NCBI RefSeq assembly: GCF_041296385.1
Contig: NC_091019.1
Coordinates: 11,546,031 to 11,610,030, forward strand
Source: Aphelocoma coerulescens
Taxonomy: Eukaryota > Chordata > Aves > Passeriformes > Corvidae
Direction: 5' to 3'
Length of the DNA: 64,000 nt
Shown here: one piece after another, positions 23,401 through 36,479 of the stretch
Layout of the letters: each line of letters opens with the position of its first letter
Numbering within the stretch: position 1 is the first letter of the stretch
Made by a program: the position numbers and the translations under genes
The notes under the pieces: model-generated
Told to the model about the DNA's origin: nothing
The model's input: only the letters and a program-made list of their open reading frames with translations
Database searches by the model: none

Positions 23401-26400
23401 CTTGCCAGGCAGCTGTGTCAGGTTCTGTTTGTGCACTGTAGCAGAGTTCTGTAAATAGAAAGCAATTTTGTACAGTCTGTACCAAGAGTTTGTACTTGGC
23501 AACAGTTGTTTATTTCAATTTTATTACAACTTTCAGTGATTTAAAAAAATCCCTGAAAACAAACATTAAAATTAGAGTTCCTCGCAGGTGACTTGAATTC
23601 TGCCAGCTCCCAAGATAACTTGGAAAAAAAACCCAATTTTTTTCTTCCTCTATCAGAAAGAAATACCCAGGACATTCAGATCCTTTTTAGGGGGGTTATC
23701 AAAAGCTGACATTTAAAATTTATAAATTCATTAGTTTCAATTGCAAGTTAAGTCCACCAGACCTCCTGCTGTGTGTATTTGTAGTAGCAGTAGAGACAAC
23801 ATCAGGTGCTGAGGGTGACTCTGTTGCTGGCCAGCTGGAAAGGATTAAATTGAATTGAAACGAACTTCCATCTGATTTTGTTTTTTTAAAGAAAAAATTC
23901 CAGCTTTGCCATTTTAGAAAATAGGCTGGAAATTAGAACTTTTTAAAAAAGGCATGAAATATTTTCAAAACTTATTTCACAGTTTCAGAAGTTTTTGTTT
24001 TCATATTCTGTAACTGTTGCTGGAGGGGGCAAAACTTTAAATCAAAGATAACAGCACAAAGTGGTCTGTTTTGGTGTGTTAGCTGGCATCCCTGACTTAG
24101 CACATTTCCAGCTGACCAACTGTACCTTCCTCCTGGGCAGTTTTCTTACAGTTCCACAGGTAAAAGTCCTGGATGCACCCAGTTCTTCCTTTTATTTCCA
24201 GGAGCATTGGCATAAAGTGGTCAGACAGAGACAGAACATGACAGGAGATAAAGAGTTGAGGGCAGAGGTTTTAAAATGTGTTTATGGGAGTTACTACTCA
24301 GTTCACACATTTGTATTAGCAAAAGTGATTCATTAACAAATTCTATCAATGTCTTTGGAAGTTCTTAGCAAGGGAGATCAAGTCGTCTGACCAAAGGTAA
24401 GAGCAGAAGTTCAATAGCTGCATCTGTCATCCAGGAGTTATCCTGGAGGAGACAGTATTTATTGCTCAAGCAGATTTAAGGGAAATGTAGAAATTGCAGT
24501 ATTAAAATGTAATTCCAAAATTGCTACTGGACATGATTCTTCATGTCCATGTAGGCTCATATGTCCAGTGTTTCCTCTGGCATTATCCTTATGCTGAATG
24601 ACAGATTGCTATTTTTGTCATTAGAAGATTAAAAGGGCATTTCCCATCAATGTTACTTATACCCTTTTATTTTAATTTGAGGGATCATCCTCCTACTGCA
24701 GAGTTTTATTTTGGCAATAAATTACTAAAAAAGAAAAAAATTATTTTGTCCTAGTAATTTTTATATGAATATAATCTGAATTGAAAATCCACATTTCAAA
24801 GTATCTTCTTCAAATATAATACTATGAAACAAAGCCTCAATTTAAATGAATACTTCAGGTTGGTTTTGAGAGAGTTAAAAATATTATCATATCAATAGGT
24901 TTCCATTACAAGCTAGTGCATTTTGAAAATAAGTTCCAAGGAATAAGAGGTGATGAAATTCACACAACAAATAGCTGTTCTGTATTCAATATCCATTAGT
25001 TCAGTGCATCATTTCAAGTGTTCATTAGTCTCATGAAGCAGAGACCTTATCTCAGCAGGTTTTATAATTGAAGCTGTCTGTTTTGAGTGAAGGAAAGGGA
25101 GATTGCAGAACATTGTTTAGATGGAGAAATGCTTCTTAAAGGGCGAAGGTTCTATTGAGAAGTTCTGCAGTCCCCTCTTGAATATAGGGGAACATCTGTG
25201 TGCAATTTGTTATTATGTTAAATATAGTGTCTGGCAAAAGTGATCCACTAAAGGGCAGAAGAAATGCCTGCCCCTCTTTTGGCTTCTTTTTGATGTATTC
25301 ATTTTGAGTTGTACTTTTTGTTCCTTGCTGAAGCACAGAAGGACTGAAAAATGGAAGGTTTAGAACGTGAGGTACTTAATGTTGGTAGTACAGGTGCTGC
25401 CTACTCAGCCTTGTTTGGAAGCCTTGGTGTCAAAAGAAGCAATGAAATTATCAGTGAAAACTTCTCACTGGAATCCAATGAGCCAAAAAAGATTTTTTAG
25501 GCATAATTTCAAATAATTGTTTAGTTTTGGCAATTTACTGAAATGAGAGGCAGAACAAAGGTTCCAGATCTCTACCACCAATTACTTGGGGAACAAATCT
25601 GAATATTTTAGTAATTTGTATTGTGGAAGAAGGAGTGAACAAACTAACATCTTCAGAAATACCTACATTTTTAAGAAGTACCCTATTAAAAAATTTAAGC
25701 AATTCCCAACCCTATTGCTTTCCATATCTATCAGAATAAATGAGACAGAAACCCCCCCTTATTTCTTCAATTTTCCTACTAGCAAGTATGAAAAACTATC
25801 CCCCAAATCTTGCCATTTATCACAAAATCTGATCATGCAGAAAGGATTTTTTTGGGTCAATTAACTGTTCTTGATAACATTAGTATAGTCTATTGTGTGC
25901 TAAAATGTCAACTTAACTTCAGGCAATACCTTTAGCCTTTAGGAGAAGTTAAAATTCTCTTTTGTGCTGGGTTACACTGCCAGAAACATGTGCCTGCTTT
26001 CTAAGCTGGCTCATGTGCATAGCACCAAGTTTTAGATTAATGGAGACTGAGAGCTAAATGTTTTATCACAAATAAGGGAGAAGAAATGAATAGGAATTCC
26101 ATCAGGAGTCTATTAAAGCCATCCTTGTTGCTGCAAGCCAAGCCTGCTTGCTGCAATCATAGAATCATGTTCATTTGATATCAACGAAGGGTGAAAATAT
26201 ATTTATCAGGCTAGGCAGAATTATTAAAGGGGAAAAAGAAGGTCTTGATAGACGAATTTTTTCCCCCATATCCACTCACAAAGGAAGCAACCCAAAAGCC
26301 TCCAGTAATATTTTTAAGCTCTGTACTGGTCCCAGGTGATGCTTTTCTTTTAGATAGTCTTGCAGTGACAGCAAGCCTTTAACTGAAACATCTTTCACTG

Positions 26401-28000
26401 AAGCTTTCCTCATAAAAGGCTGAAAGAGATAACACGGCAAGAAGACAGGCTGTCAGGAAAATTGATGGTGGGAAGGAATCTCAGCTTTTTTCTTTCACCA
26501 AGCACAAACAAAGTTCCTGATCAGTTACTTAGACTCTTCCCAGTGTTCTAGTGCTCAAAAGTGGCCTGTGCAAAGTAAATAAAATTAATTCCATGTAGCT
26601 CTTCCCACAAGGAAATGGCAGGCCCACTCAAACAGGAGTCAATGAATAGTGGTGCTGTAGCTGCAACGCTGCGAGGAGGCATTTTGAGGTTTAGTTGTGT
26701 GCAATTGCAAGAAAGGGGTTTTCTTCTTCCCCCTCACAGGCACAGGGAAGCCAATTATTCAGGACTTCTGCTCAGTGATAATGGCACATATGTAATTGAT
26801 GGCAAAGCAGTTTTAAGGACAGCAGTAGAAGTGATACTCTGTTATGGCCCCAGAAAACTGCTCTTTCATTGGGGGTGGAGGGAGGGGAGAGAAAGAATAG
26901 TGTGGACCTTTTTTCATGTATTTTGTTTTTATATAGAGTGCTGTTGGTTTTGCTTACATAATATTTTTCATCACATGTTTGGATTTTAGTGCCACTTTTG
27001 TGTGAATGACAGTGTCCCCTTGTCACTCTTTTCTGAATAGGACCTGAACCCCAGCTTGCCCCGTGCTGATGTTAGTGTGAATGACCACATCCCTGCTGTG
27101 TGAGTGAAATCAAACCAGCCAAAGTTAACAGGCAGAACGCGTACAAACCAGTCTGAAAAGGCTCCAAATGAAGCTGCCTGCCTCCATTTGTATGTGTGTG
27201 CATGTGAGCACACACAACTCCCTGTTTGTTAAATGCTGCTACTTTTAAAAAGAAAGAAAAATTGAACTATCCAGGAGAATACTGAGATAAATTTACTTAC
27301 AATAAATAGAGTCAGGAATTTCTGTTTGTTTCAGAGTAAGGCCTCAGTTTTCTGATGTACTCTCATACTTTAAAGTTGTCTGTAACCACTGCCCTTGAAA
27401 CCTTGAGTTAGTGAGTATTTCACGTAAAAATCAGTGAGTTTGGAGAACGTGAATGTAAATCCTTGTTCTGTCACTGTGCTGCTTTTCAATGCTCCTCGTT
27501 TTTCTGTGTGCTTATTTGGCTTCATTATTCCTCTCAGGCCTTATTTCCTATCCCGGAGCCTCTTGCTAAATTTTCCTCTTTGTGATTTGTGGATTGATTT
27601 TTTTGGAAATACCCCTCAACAGTCAGAATGTGGGTTTTGCTGTTTCTCTTGGAACAGGCTGCAGGGAAAGCTGAATCTGCTGTGACTAGGGGATGTTTCC
27701 CACCTTCTTCCCCTTTCTTAAAGCTTGAGTTGTCTACAGACATTGGTGGAAACCATGTGCGTCATGAGGGGTGGAGAGCAAGCTCTGTAGAGTTTTAGAT
27801 TCTTGTGGTGGATCTCAGCTTCAGCACTCAGCAATTGAATGGAATAAAGTCCCTGTTGGTCAGGCTCTGTGCCACAAATCATGCACAAGCCAGGCTGCAG
27901 CAGTCACCGCAGGATGGAAAGATTATCCTGGATCTCGTTTCTCTTCCAGCTCCTACTGTCCTGCTTGGAACTCAGGGAAATTGATTTTCCAGCTTAGCCT
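20448..28000. other. Unique AT-rich non-coding stretch
   Basis: No gene, RNA or transposon recognised. A 22-base perfect inverted repeat with a 2-base centre lies at 23169-23190. A plus-strand frame of 124 codons at 26615-26989 is within chance expectation and has no family resemblance. A G-rich patch (26871-26888) lacks four clean G3 runs. Confidence 0.55.
23169..23190. repeat. Short inverted repeat, 10-bp arms
   Basis: TGTCTTCCAC is followed after AA by its exact complement GTGGAAGACA. It is too short and too tightly spaced to be a microRNA precursor. Confidence 0.8.
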
Positions 28001-31000
28001 CCAAGGAGAGAAACTTTTCCAGACTGATATCTCCCAGGACAGAAGAAAGTCAATTGATTACCAGGAATAATCCACTAATAAAAGTAGAGCTACAGGGTGG
28101 CTTAAAGACACGAGGTTTCCCTTTTCAGTCTCAGACTTCTGGAGCAGGAATGAGAAGCAGAATGTGTGTGGAGGCAGATGAGGTGCACATGGGGGTGTCT
28201 GGATGTCATTCAAACCAGGGATTTGTCTCCTGCCTTCTCTGCCTTCCTCTTCCTATTGGGTTTATCTAATCCGTCCTACCAACCTGTTTGTTTCTAGTTT
28301 ATCACTTCTGTTTTCCTATAAATACAACTTTTTGCTAGTCCAGGCCTTCAAAGTTGTTTTTTCTTGGACCACAGCTAAAATTTTGACATAAATAACACTT
28401 CTTTACCTTAAGAGTAGCTTACTACATATTTACTATATATCCTTCTTAGTATGGTCAGACAAATTGCTAAATACGGATCTTTTTTGAGAAAGGTAACTCT
28501 TTTGCAACTTTTGTCTTATTTTGAGCAATAGAAGGAGTTTAAAGGTGCTTGTGTGAGCATCTTTTCCAGTCAATGAGGAAAGGTTTCTCCAAAGGCTGAC
28601 TCTGATGCTTGGAGTTAATCTCTGTAGTGTCTCTTTCCTCTTTGACTAAAAACCACAGACCCAGGGCTAGTAGTGATGCACTAAAGAGAGTCTTTCTGAG
28701 TATAGCTCTTTGATTTTTTTTTTTTACTGGATGTATAATCATTAAAAAATTTATTACCAGTATGTTCTTGATTCCTCACCTGAGTAGCCAACTTTCTCTC
28801 CTTTGTCTTTCTATTGGTACAAAAACTTGATACAGTTTCTCCTGCATTTTCTGATTATTGTTTATTGGCTACTTGCCCCTCACCCTAAGCCATCTGGAAA
28901 ATCAATAGGGAAAAGTTCAGCTCTGCAGTGTTACTTAGTAGAACTTTGCATGTCTCAGTGGAAGCATCCTGAGGACATCCTTTGACCTCAATAAAGAAAA
29001 TATTGCTTTCCTGCAATTCACTAAATTAAATTTTTCTAGTCTCGGTGGGCTGGATTATATGTTATATTCAGTTAAAGATTTGAATTGTTCTACTTTATCA
29101 TAGAATATGTAATACTAGATAAGATAAAATATTTTGTGTTAGATCCAAAAATGAAAAGATAGCAGGATTCCTGCCAAATCAATATTATAATTTTTGTTTG
29201 CTTGTCCTTTTTTTTATGGGGGAAGGGGAGGAAGGAGAAAACAAATCTTGTTCTTCCCCCACTATAAATAATGTCATCTAAAGATTAAGTCAATTTGTTT
29301 AGTTGGGAAAAGATGAGTAAAATATGGCTACATGATATTATGTTTTTTTCATTGAAAATGAAAGACTCTTCCTCTAGGTGTTGATTTTTAAAGGCTTCTA
29401 CATGTTTTCCTGGTCTTGGTAGACCAATTTGTAACTGCATTTTAAAATCTCAAAGTTTAATTTTTAAGACTAAGTATAATTCTGGTTCCCTCCTAGTTAC
29501 TACTACAGAAAATTGAAGATATCAGTGTTTGGCTGATCCTAGCATTTTAAATTCTTACTTGTAGTTGTAGCCTGTTAGTCGTGTAGTACCTGTGCAAGAG
29601 AAAACCCAGTTAAGACTGAATTCCTGTAGCTGTTGGAAACTTAGATATGCTCAGCATCTTGTTTTGCTTTATCTAAGAACAGTACTTTAACTGTAGATAA
29701 TGCAATAATAAAATTAATGAGTAATTATGTGGGAACGATTTCTGCTCAACCCCAATTCTTAAATACAGTTCTTTTTCAACTCTTTCTATGAGAGGAAGAC
29801 TTCCTACTTAGTTGCTGTAACAATTCATTTTTCTTTTCATTTTGTGCCATGTTCCATTTCAATAAAGATTGCTTTAGAGTTCAGTACTCCAGAAAAGGAA
29901 CACTGCTGTCTGAAAATCAGCTTCTCAAATGTTGCTGAACTGATGGCTGAGTCCAAGCAACAGACCTTGGCCCAGCCACTGATCACTGACAGGTTTCACT
30001 TGCCAAGTGCAGTGTCTTCTGCAGTTATTCACAGTCCTTAGTTCTGACCCACATTTCCATAATTTATGGAAAACAAGTGAAGTACTACAGAAGATGTCCT
30101 GTGGCTCACAATTTCCTGTACCCTCACCTTGGTGATGAACCTCATAAAAAATGCACTGGCACGTTTGTTCTGGCCAGGATGGAGTGGGCTGCCCTCTGTA
30201 GCAACATGATTTTTACAAGGAAGGGATACATCTTCCTCCACTGTTGTAATCTTTGGGGAAGCTTCTTTGAAGAACATGAATTTATGCAGGTATTACAGTG
30301 TCTTTAACACAGCGTGTGACTCCTTCAGCCTTCCTGTTTGCTTGTGGGAAATGAGCACGAGGTTCACTCTTTGCTGTTAAATTTATATCCACTGAAAGTG
30401 ACTTTTGTATCCCTTCATGGATGATTTGTATGTAGACATTTTCATTGTGTAGCAGCAATTTTAGGGGAGTGAGTCCTTGTGTAGAATCAGGCAGAAATAA
30501 GTGCATTTTATGTGAGACAGCCCAGCACATTCAAAATTAAATCCATGCCTATGGAACAGAACAGCATTTGGGCAATGGCTGATCTGTAAGACCAGGGAGA
30601 GAAATGGTTCCTTCTGATCTTCTTTGGGGCAGAATGAGGAAAATCTTTTAACTGCTCAGAACATCTCCTAGGCAATGCCAGCAGATTTGACTGTGCATAG
30701 CAGTAAGGGGGGCGTGCCCCATCTTAATTTTGTCTTTGTTTGTGCAATTGTCAATAAATTAAATTTCCCCCAAGTCGGATTGCCCATGAGAGTAACTTCT
30801 GAGTGATATCCCCACCTTATCTTCACCCCCAAGATTTCTCATCATATTTTTTTTTTTCCTTCCAGTTGAGAAGGGTTGAAGAGTGAGGGAGCACTGGATG
30901 GGTGTCTGGCAGCCAGACAATGCCAGCCCACCACAGATGTGCAGGTTGAAAATTGTTTTATATAACAGTAGTGATCCTTTGCTTTAACCTGAGCTTCCCT

Positions 31001-34000
31001 TGGTTGTTTTTTTTCTTTTACCACTTTAATATTTAACAATGCTTCAGTTACAGCTGCCTCACTGCAAATGCCTGAACTTTAAAACTTTCCTTGTGAGAAG
31101 TTTCCAGACACCACAAATCTTGCCACTGCTGTCATACTTGATGTGTGAGTTCTCCAGAACTTCCCTGAGAGAATAAATGCTTCAGACAATTGGAAAGCTC
31201 TTGTGCCCTGGTTCTTCAATTTTGTACTTTTTTGGACATGACTCAGTGAGATAAAGATGTTCCAGTACATCTCCTGCAGAGGAACTAGAGAAATAACACC
31301 AACTTGTAGTTCCAAATAAATTGTCATAAATGATTACTTAGGGGGTGAGAAGAAACAAGTTCAAGCTATTTATTGGAAAAATAACAGTGTAAAGCAAAAG
31401 CACTGAAGGATCATTAGGTTTTGTCATACTGTGAAGGAAAACTAGGAGCTTAGTTGTGTTCATATGTTCAGCCTTTGGCAGATAATCGTTCTGTAATTCT
31501 GTGCTGCTTCTGACAGCAGGAAAGTCATTGTATCTTGATTCCCTTTCCCTTTTATTTGTATGGATCTCTGCTAAGCAAATCCCTTTAAATCATACTCATT
31601 CAGGGAGCACTTTAGTCCAGTGGTCACACTGATATTGTTTAGTCAGCCATACAGAGATGATTTAAACCCCCAATGCAATGTTTTCCTGAACTCAGAACAC
31701 AGTCTCAAAGCACTCTCAAAACAAGGAATGAGAATATCTGCCAGCAATGTGGTTTTCTGGTTCAAATCCTCAATCTGAGGCTGTAACCTGAATTTTTTTG
31801 AATTAGTTGAAAATTTCAGTCTATTTCCATCATAGCTTTAACGTTTCTTCCCCTGCTCAGTCCAGATGGCATTGCAGTAATTTTGTGCTTTATTATATAA
31901 ACATAATAATTTCATGGCATGGAATACATAAATATTGTCTTGTATGTATAGTTTGGCCTCTATATCAGAAAGGTTTCTAAAAATAAACATGAATTGTTTA
32001 TCCCTATTTTCCCAGATGATATCAAGCATTTTTGGAAGGAATGCTGCTCATCTTTGCTTACTGAGTGTGTGACCATGGCTGGAGGGAGGAACTGAGATCA
32101 GATTCCTGACTCCAGGCCTGTTCCTGGACCTGTTCATCTGAAAGTCCAAATCTCTGCTGTTTCATGTGGTTTCTTTTGCTTGTAGCAGAGTGGAGAGTTT
32201 GTTAACAGTATTTTCTCATTATGGATGTTGAGAGGGTGTACAGATGTGCTGGAGAATAGCATTTGAATGCAAAAATAATTTTTGCAAATTGAAGTCATAA
32301 TTTTAAAATTAGTACTGATCTTGAGAATAACATGTACAAGGTGCTGTGAATGGGACTTCTGCACCACAAACAAGAGCAGGAAAATAAATTGTTAGTATCA
32401 GTTCTTCAGGAAAGGGTTTTGGTGTTACAGTGGTTTGTAAATTGAACGTGAGTCTACAGTTTTAAATTATTGCAAGAAGAACAGGAACCATGCTGGGTTG
32501 TATTTGAAAATAACTGTAGCCTAGATGATGTGTAAAATAATGTCTCTGCTTTGCACAGCAGTTCAGCAACTATGTCTGTCTTAGTGTATTTAAAAAAGGG
32601 AAAAAAGTCCTCTCTGAAAAGAGCTCGAGAGGAAGCCACAAAAGGTTAGAAACACAGATATCTTAGGCCTTAATGACCTGGAATTATTTTCTTAGTAATT
32701 AGAAGGACATAGTTTGTTTACCATGTGATTGACAGAACAAGAATTATTAAGCTTAAATTAAATCAAAAGGGAGGCATCTAATAATTAGCAACTTTCTAAT
32801 GGTAAAACAGCAAAGTAGATTTTTGAATCTTAATTCTCAGTGATTTTAAAATTGGGTTAGCTAAATACCAGTTAGGAAGGACTTGGACACAACACATATT
32901 TGCCTTGAAAAGGGGCTGAAATATTAAATGGCTTCTCAAGACCTGTTTCAGACATATTTTCTGTGACTGTAGAATTCAGTGAGAGCTCCCCTGAAATGTA
33001 GCAGCTAAGTCAGTAACCCTTGAGCAGAAAAAGATCCACCCTATTCTGTTATTTTCACTACCTTTGTCTCCTTCTATATGAAACTCTCCAGTCATCACTT
33101 TTTTGGCTTCCAATTTACTGGATGACAGAAGTAGTTACCTTTATAGCCACTACTACTGCCAAGTGACATCAAACTGCACCAGTATTGTGTCTTCTGCTGC
33201 TAGGGTGATAGACAGCTTGCTTTCTTTTCCTCACACAAAAGTAAATGGATTTAAAAGATGGCAAACAAGTGTCAAATAATTCTGTCTCTTATCATTAAAC
33301 AAAGATTCAAAGATAACAAGATTGATATGAGAAAAATTACATTTCACATCCGACTTCTTGCTCTTGAGAGCATGCTTAATATAGAGTTAACTTAATGAAT
33401 AGAATAAAATATTTGCATAATTATATTCTGGAGGTTGTTGTTGTTCAGTCTGCTGAAATCTCCTGGAACACACGAACACATTGCTTTGTGAACCTGCTAT
33501 TCCCAGTTTTACCAATTTCATCTACAGCAGACTTCATTAATACAACCAGTAAGTAGGAGAAATATTGTCTGATGTACTTGGAGATTAATTATGCTTGTGG
33601 CAATCTCTCCTTTATAAGAGAAGGCAGTTCATTCCAACAATAGCTATTCTTTCTGAATTCACTTCAAATGTCATTACGATAGAATGTGATTTTGGGAATA
33701 ATGCAAATGTGAGTTTCAGTAGCTGGAAGCTGTTTTGTTTTAATGAGGTATGAAGTTACATACCTCATATGCACTGCAGCTTCCACCACTGGCATGGGAA
33801 AGTGATGCAGAGATCATGAATATGATTAAATTTAGTACTGGTGTAATTCATCTAATGCTAAAGCTAAATTTAGGTAGCTGCTCTATTTTATTTATGCAGA
33901 TGACCCCGAAATAGTTTGTTTCTGCCAAATTATGCCTTATTAAGGTTCAGTATCTAGTTTTATTTATTTATAACTATGATCTCTATTGTTAATAGGGAGA

Positions 34001-36249
34001 GTTTGATGTTGTATTTCAGGAAGGAGAAAGCACAGTTCATTTTCATGTGGTCCAAGACAAAACCTATCACTTTGCCAGGAAGCTGAAAAACAAAGGAGTG
34101 GTAGCTGTAATAGTAGCTGTAATTTTCAGAAACCTTTTGCCTGTATGCTGGAATTTTTCCTGTTATGCCCTGCTGTGGAATACTAGCACACCCTTCTTTT
34201 CCACATCTAGTGCAATCTCATCTTTTCCTGCTCACTGGGGGAATTATGGGACCATATAAACAAAAACAACAGAGGAAGAGGAAAAAGACAATAAGAGACA
34301 AGTTGAAGGAAAATAAAATATCAATAGCAAATGTGTATAAGAAGGGTATTTTCTGTGGCCCCTACAGAGATATACTCTGCAATTTAACAGATGTTTTGTT
34401 CTTGCAGGTTCTTTTCCATGCAGCTTCAGCTTTACAGGTAAAGCAAGGAAATCAGGAACACAAATGTACTTTTTCTCAGGATGGTCAGTCCATTGGGAAA
34501 TATCAAGCCAAGAAGCTATTAAAGTCAAGATATTGAGATTTCCATAAAGATCTCAAATGTATAGAATAAAAGCTGTAGAAAAATAGTGGCCATTTGAGAA
34601 TATTCCTTATCTGAACTTTTTAAAGCATATTAAACCAAGCAGGACTGGCAGAGAAATACTTTTGGTCAAATCTAGGCCAAATACATAACTGGAAGGAATC
34701 TCTGATCACTTTTCCTCTCTGTCATCCTGAGATGACGTTTTCGGTTTGTCTCTTTGGAGTATTCTTAAATGCCTGTTGCAAGTTACTCTATTTAAAGTGC
34801 TCTCATCTGATACACCTGAAAAACCAGTGGAGAAGAGAGGGTACAGAAGGCAGTGTATAGCCAGGGCTCATACTAGGAACATAAAGTCTGACTTTTTAAG
34901 GCTGTTTTTGGCTATATAGTGCTCTGTGATGTTGATCAGTAACTGCCTGTCTTGTCTTTCAGAAATGACTGGAGTTTTAGGTATTTAAACTTGTGCTTTC
35001 ATCTGTTACTGTTAGTTTGTAATTTGCATTTCATTTTAGACTTTCATTGCTACTGTATATCAAAATTGTAACAGATTATTAAGTAGATCAATCTGCTGAA
35101 ATTCTGTGCTGTTTCTACTGTCTCTGAGTTTTATTGTCATTCATGGAGAACTGTGTTGTGACCATGGGACTTGTGAAAGTATAAAAGCTCTGTAAGTAGG
35201 CACTCCCCAAGAATTCTGTTTTCTGGCAGTAAGCTTTATAAGGGAAAAGCCATCTTGCATTCAGGGAGGAAAAGGTTTCTGAGCTGTAGAGAGATGGGAG
35301 AGTTTTTCCTGTTGTATGTCCTGGTTTCATAAGGACCACAAACAAGACACAGAATACTTGTTTTAAGCATCCAGCCAAACAGTGGATCTGTGCTTCTTCC
35401 CTCTATTGAAACTTGCCCAAACCCTCTGGAAAAGGATAACTATGTGAAGAATGATGAATGTACCACATATTTTAAACATATCCCATATATTTAAACTGCT
35501 TGTTAGAGGAGACTGTGGAATAATTTACATGGTGAATACTTTTTAATCTTGGCACTACGTTTGACAGAGACCCTGATCTCCAGTCCTGTGTGAACACTGG
35601 TCTAAATTTCTCATCCATGTAGCTGAGCTGGAGTGCAACTCTTTAGGAACAGTTCCCTTGATTTCTTGGTTTGGGGCCCTGGTTATGACCTCCTTTGACT
35701 TGAGTTCCTCTGAAGCTGTTTGAGAGAAAAGGCAGGATAAACTTAATGCACTTGTGACCTTGTTCTGTCCCCAGCAGTTCTGGCTGAAGAGCTGCTGCCT
35801 GTAAGTTGCCTTTTGTACCCCTTCTGCTTTGGCAGGCATCTGCCAAAATTGCTTCTCCTGGATACTGCAATCTCCTTGGGAATAGGGTGTGCCTGCTCCT
35901 CTCTGGTAAAAGCCTTCCATTTTATAACAGGAAGGAATGTGTCAGAGCTGACAGTGTTCCCTCTCACCCATCAGCCTCCCTCATTGGGCACTGTTCTGTG
36001 TCAGGTCTGCCCTGGATGTTAAGTGGATTCTCTAAATTGTATTATTGGTCTTTCTCTGACAGCTCAGGCAACTCCAGTAACACCTGCTTTTCATCCCTAG
36101 GGTATTTTATATCTTCACCTAAAACTATGAGATTGTTAAACAAGTTATTTTACTGAGACTAGAACTTGTTTTAAAATGTCTTCTCTGTGTTTGAAAGTAT
36201 GATTGGAATTAACAATGATTTCCTAATTTGCTTTTACACCTGAGCATAC
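28001..36249. other. Unique AT-rich non-coding stretch
   Basis: No established gene. Reading frames reach 123 codons on the plus strand (34165-34536) and 121 on the minus strand (35555-35920), both within chance expectation. A 26-base hairpin is at 33743-33768 and a tiny splice-bounded segment at 34408-34437. No tRNA or known small RNA recognised. Confidence 0.55.
33743..33768. repeat. Inverted repeat, 10-bp arms, 6-base loop
   Basis: ATGAGGTATG, then AAGTTA, then the exact complement CATACCTCAT. It could form a small hairpin. It lacks the following T-run of a polymerase III terminator and is too short for a microRNA precursor. Confidence 0.8.
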
Positions 36250-36479
36250 AGGCGACAGGTTAGAGGGAGTTTTATGTGTATGAGGGAAAACTTTTCCACC
36301 AAAAGGATTATCAAGCACTGGAAAATGCTGCCCAGGGAGTGGAGTCACCATCTCTGGATGTATTTAAAAGCCATGCAGATGGGGACACGGTTTAGTGGTG
36401 GTCTGGGCAGTGCTGGGTTACTGGTTGGACTCGATGGCCTTTGAGGTCTTTGTCAGCTGAAACCGTTCCATGGTTCTCT
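36250..36479 (+). mobile_element. CR1 LINE 3' end (bird type)
   Basis: Plus-strand landmarks of the CR1 tail occur in order: CAAGCACTGGAAAATGCTGC near 36312, CAGGGAGTGGAGTCACCATC near 36332, TTGGACTCGATGGCCTTTGA near 36424, and a final CCATGGTTCT that is a diverged copy of the terminal ATTCTATGA repeat. Only the 3'-most 230 bases are present, as is usual for 5'-truncated CR1 copies. There is no coding capacity. The left edge is approximate. Confidence 0.92.

Noticed and set aside
26157..26168. TCATAGAATCAT, like the antisense CR1 terminal repeat
   Set aside because: The sequence on either side does not continue into a CR1 tail.
26871..26888. G-rich patch as a possible G-quadruplex
   Set aside because: Only three runs of three or more G are present, so a stable three-layer structure is not supported.
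26615..26989. 124-codon plus-strand frame starting with ATG
   Set aside because: Length is expected by chance in 64 kb of this composition, it overlaps antisense frames, and the second half is low-complexity hydrophobic sequence.
35318..35335. GTCCTGGTTTCATAAGG, like the start of a bird ERV LTR
   Set aside because: Only about eleven bases match and nothing LTR-like follows.
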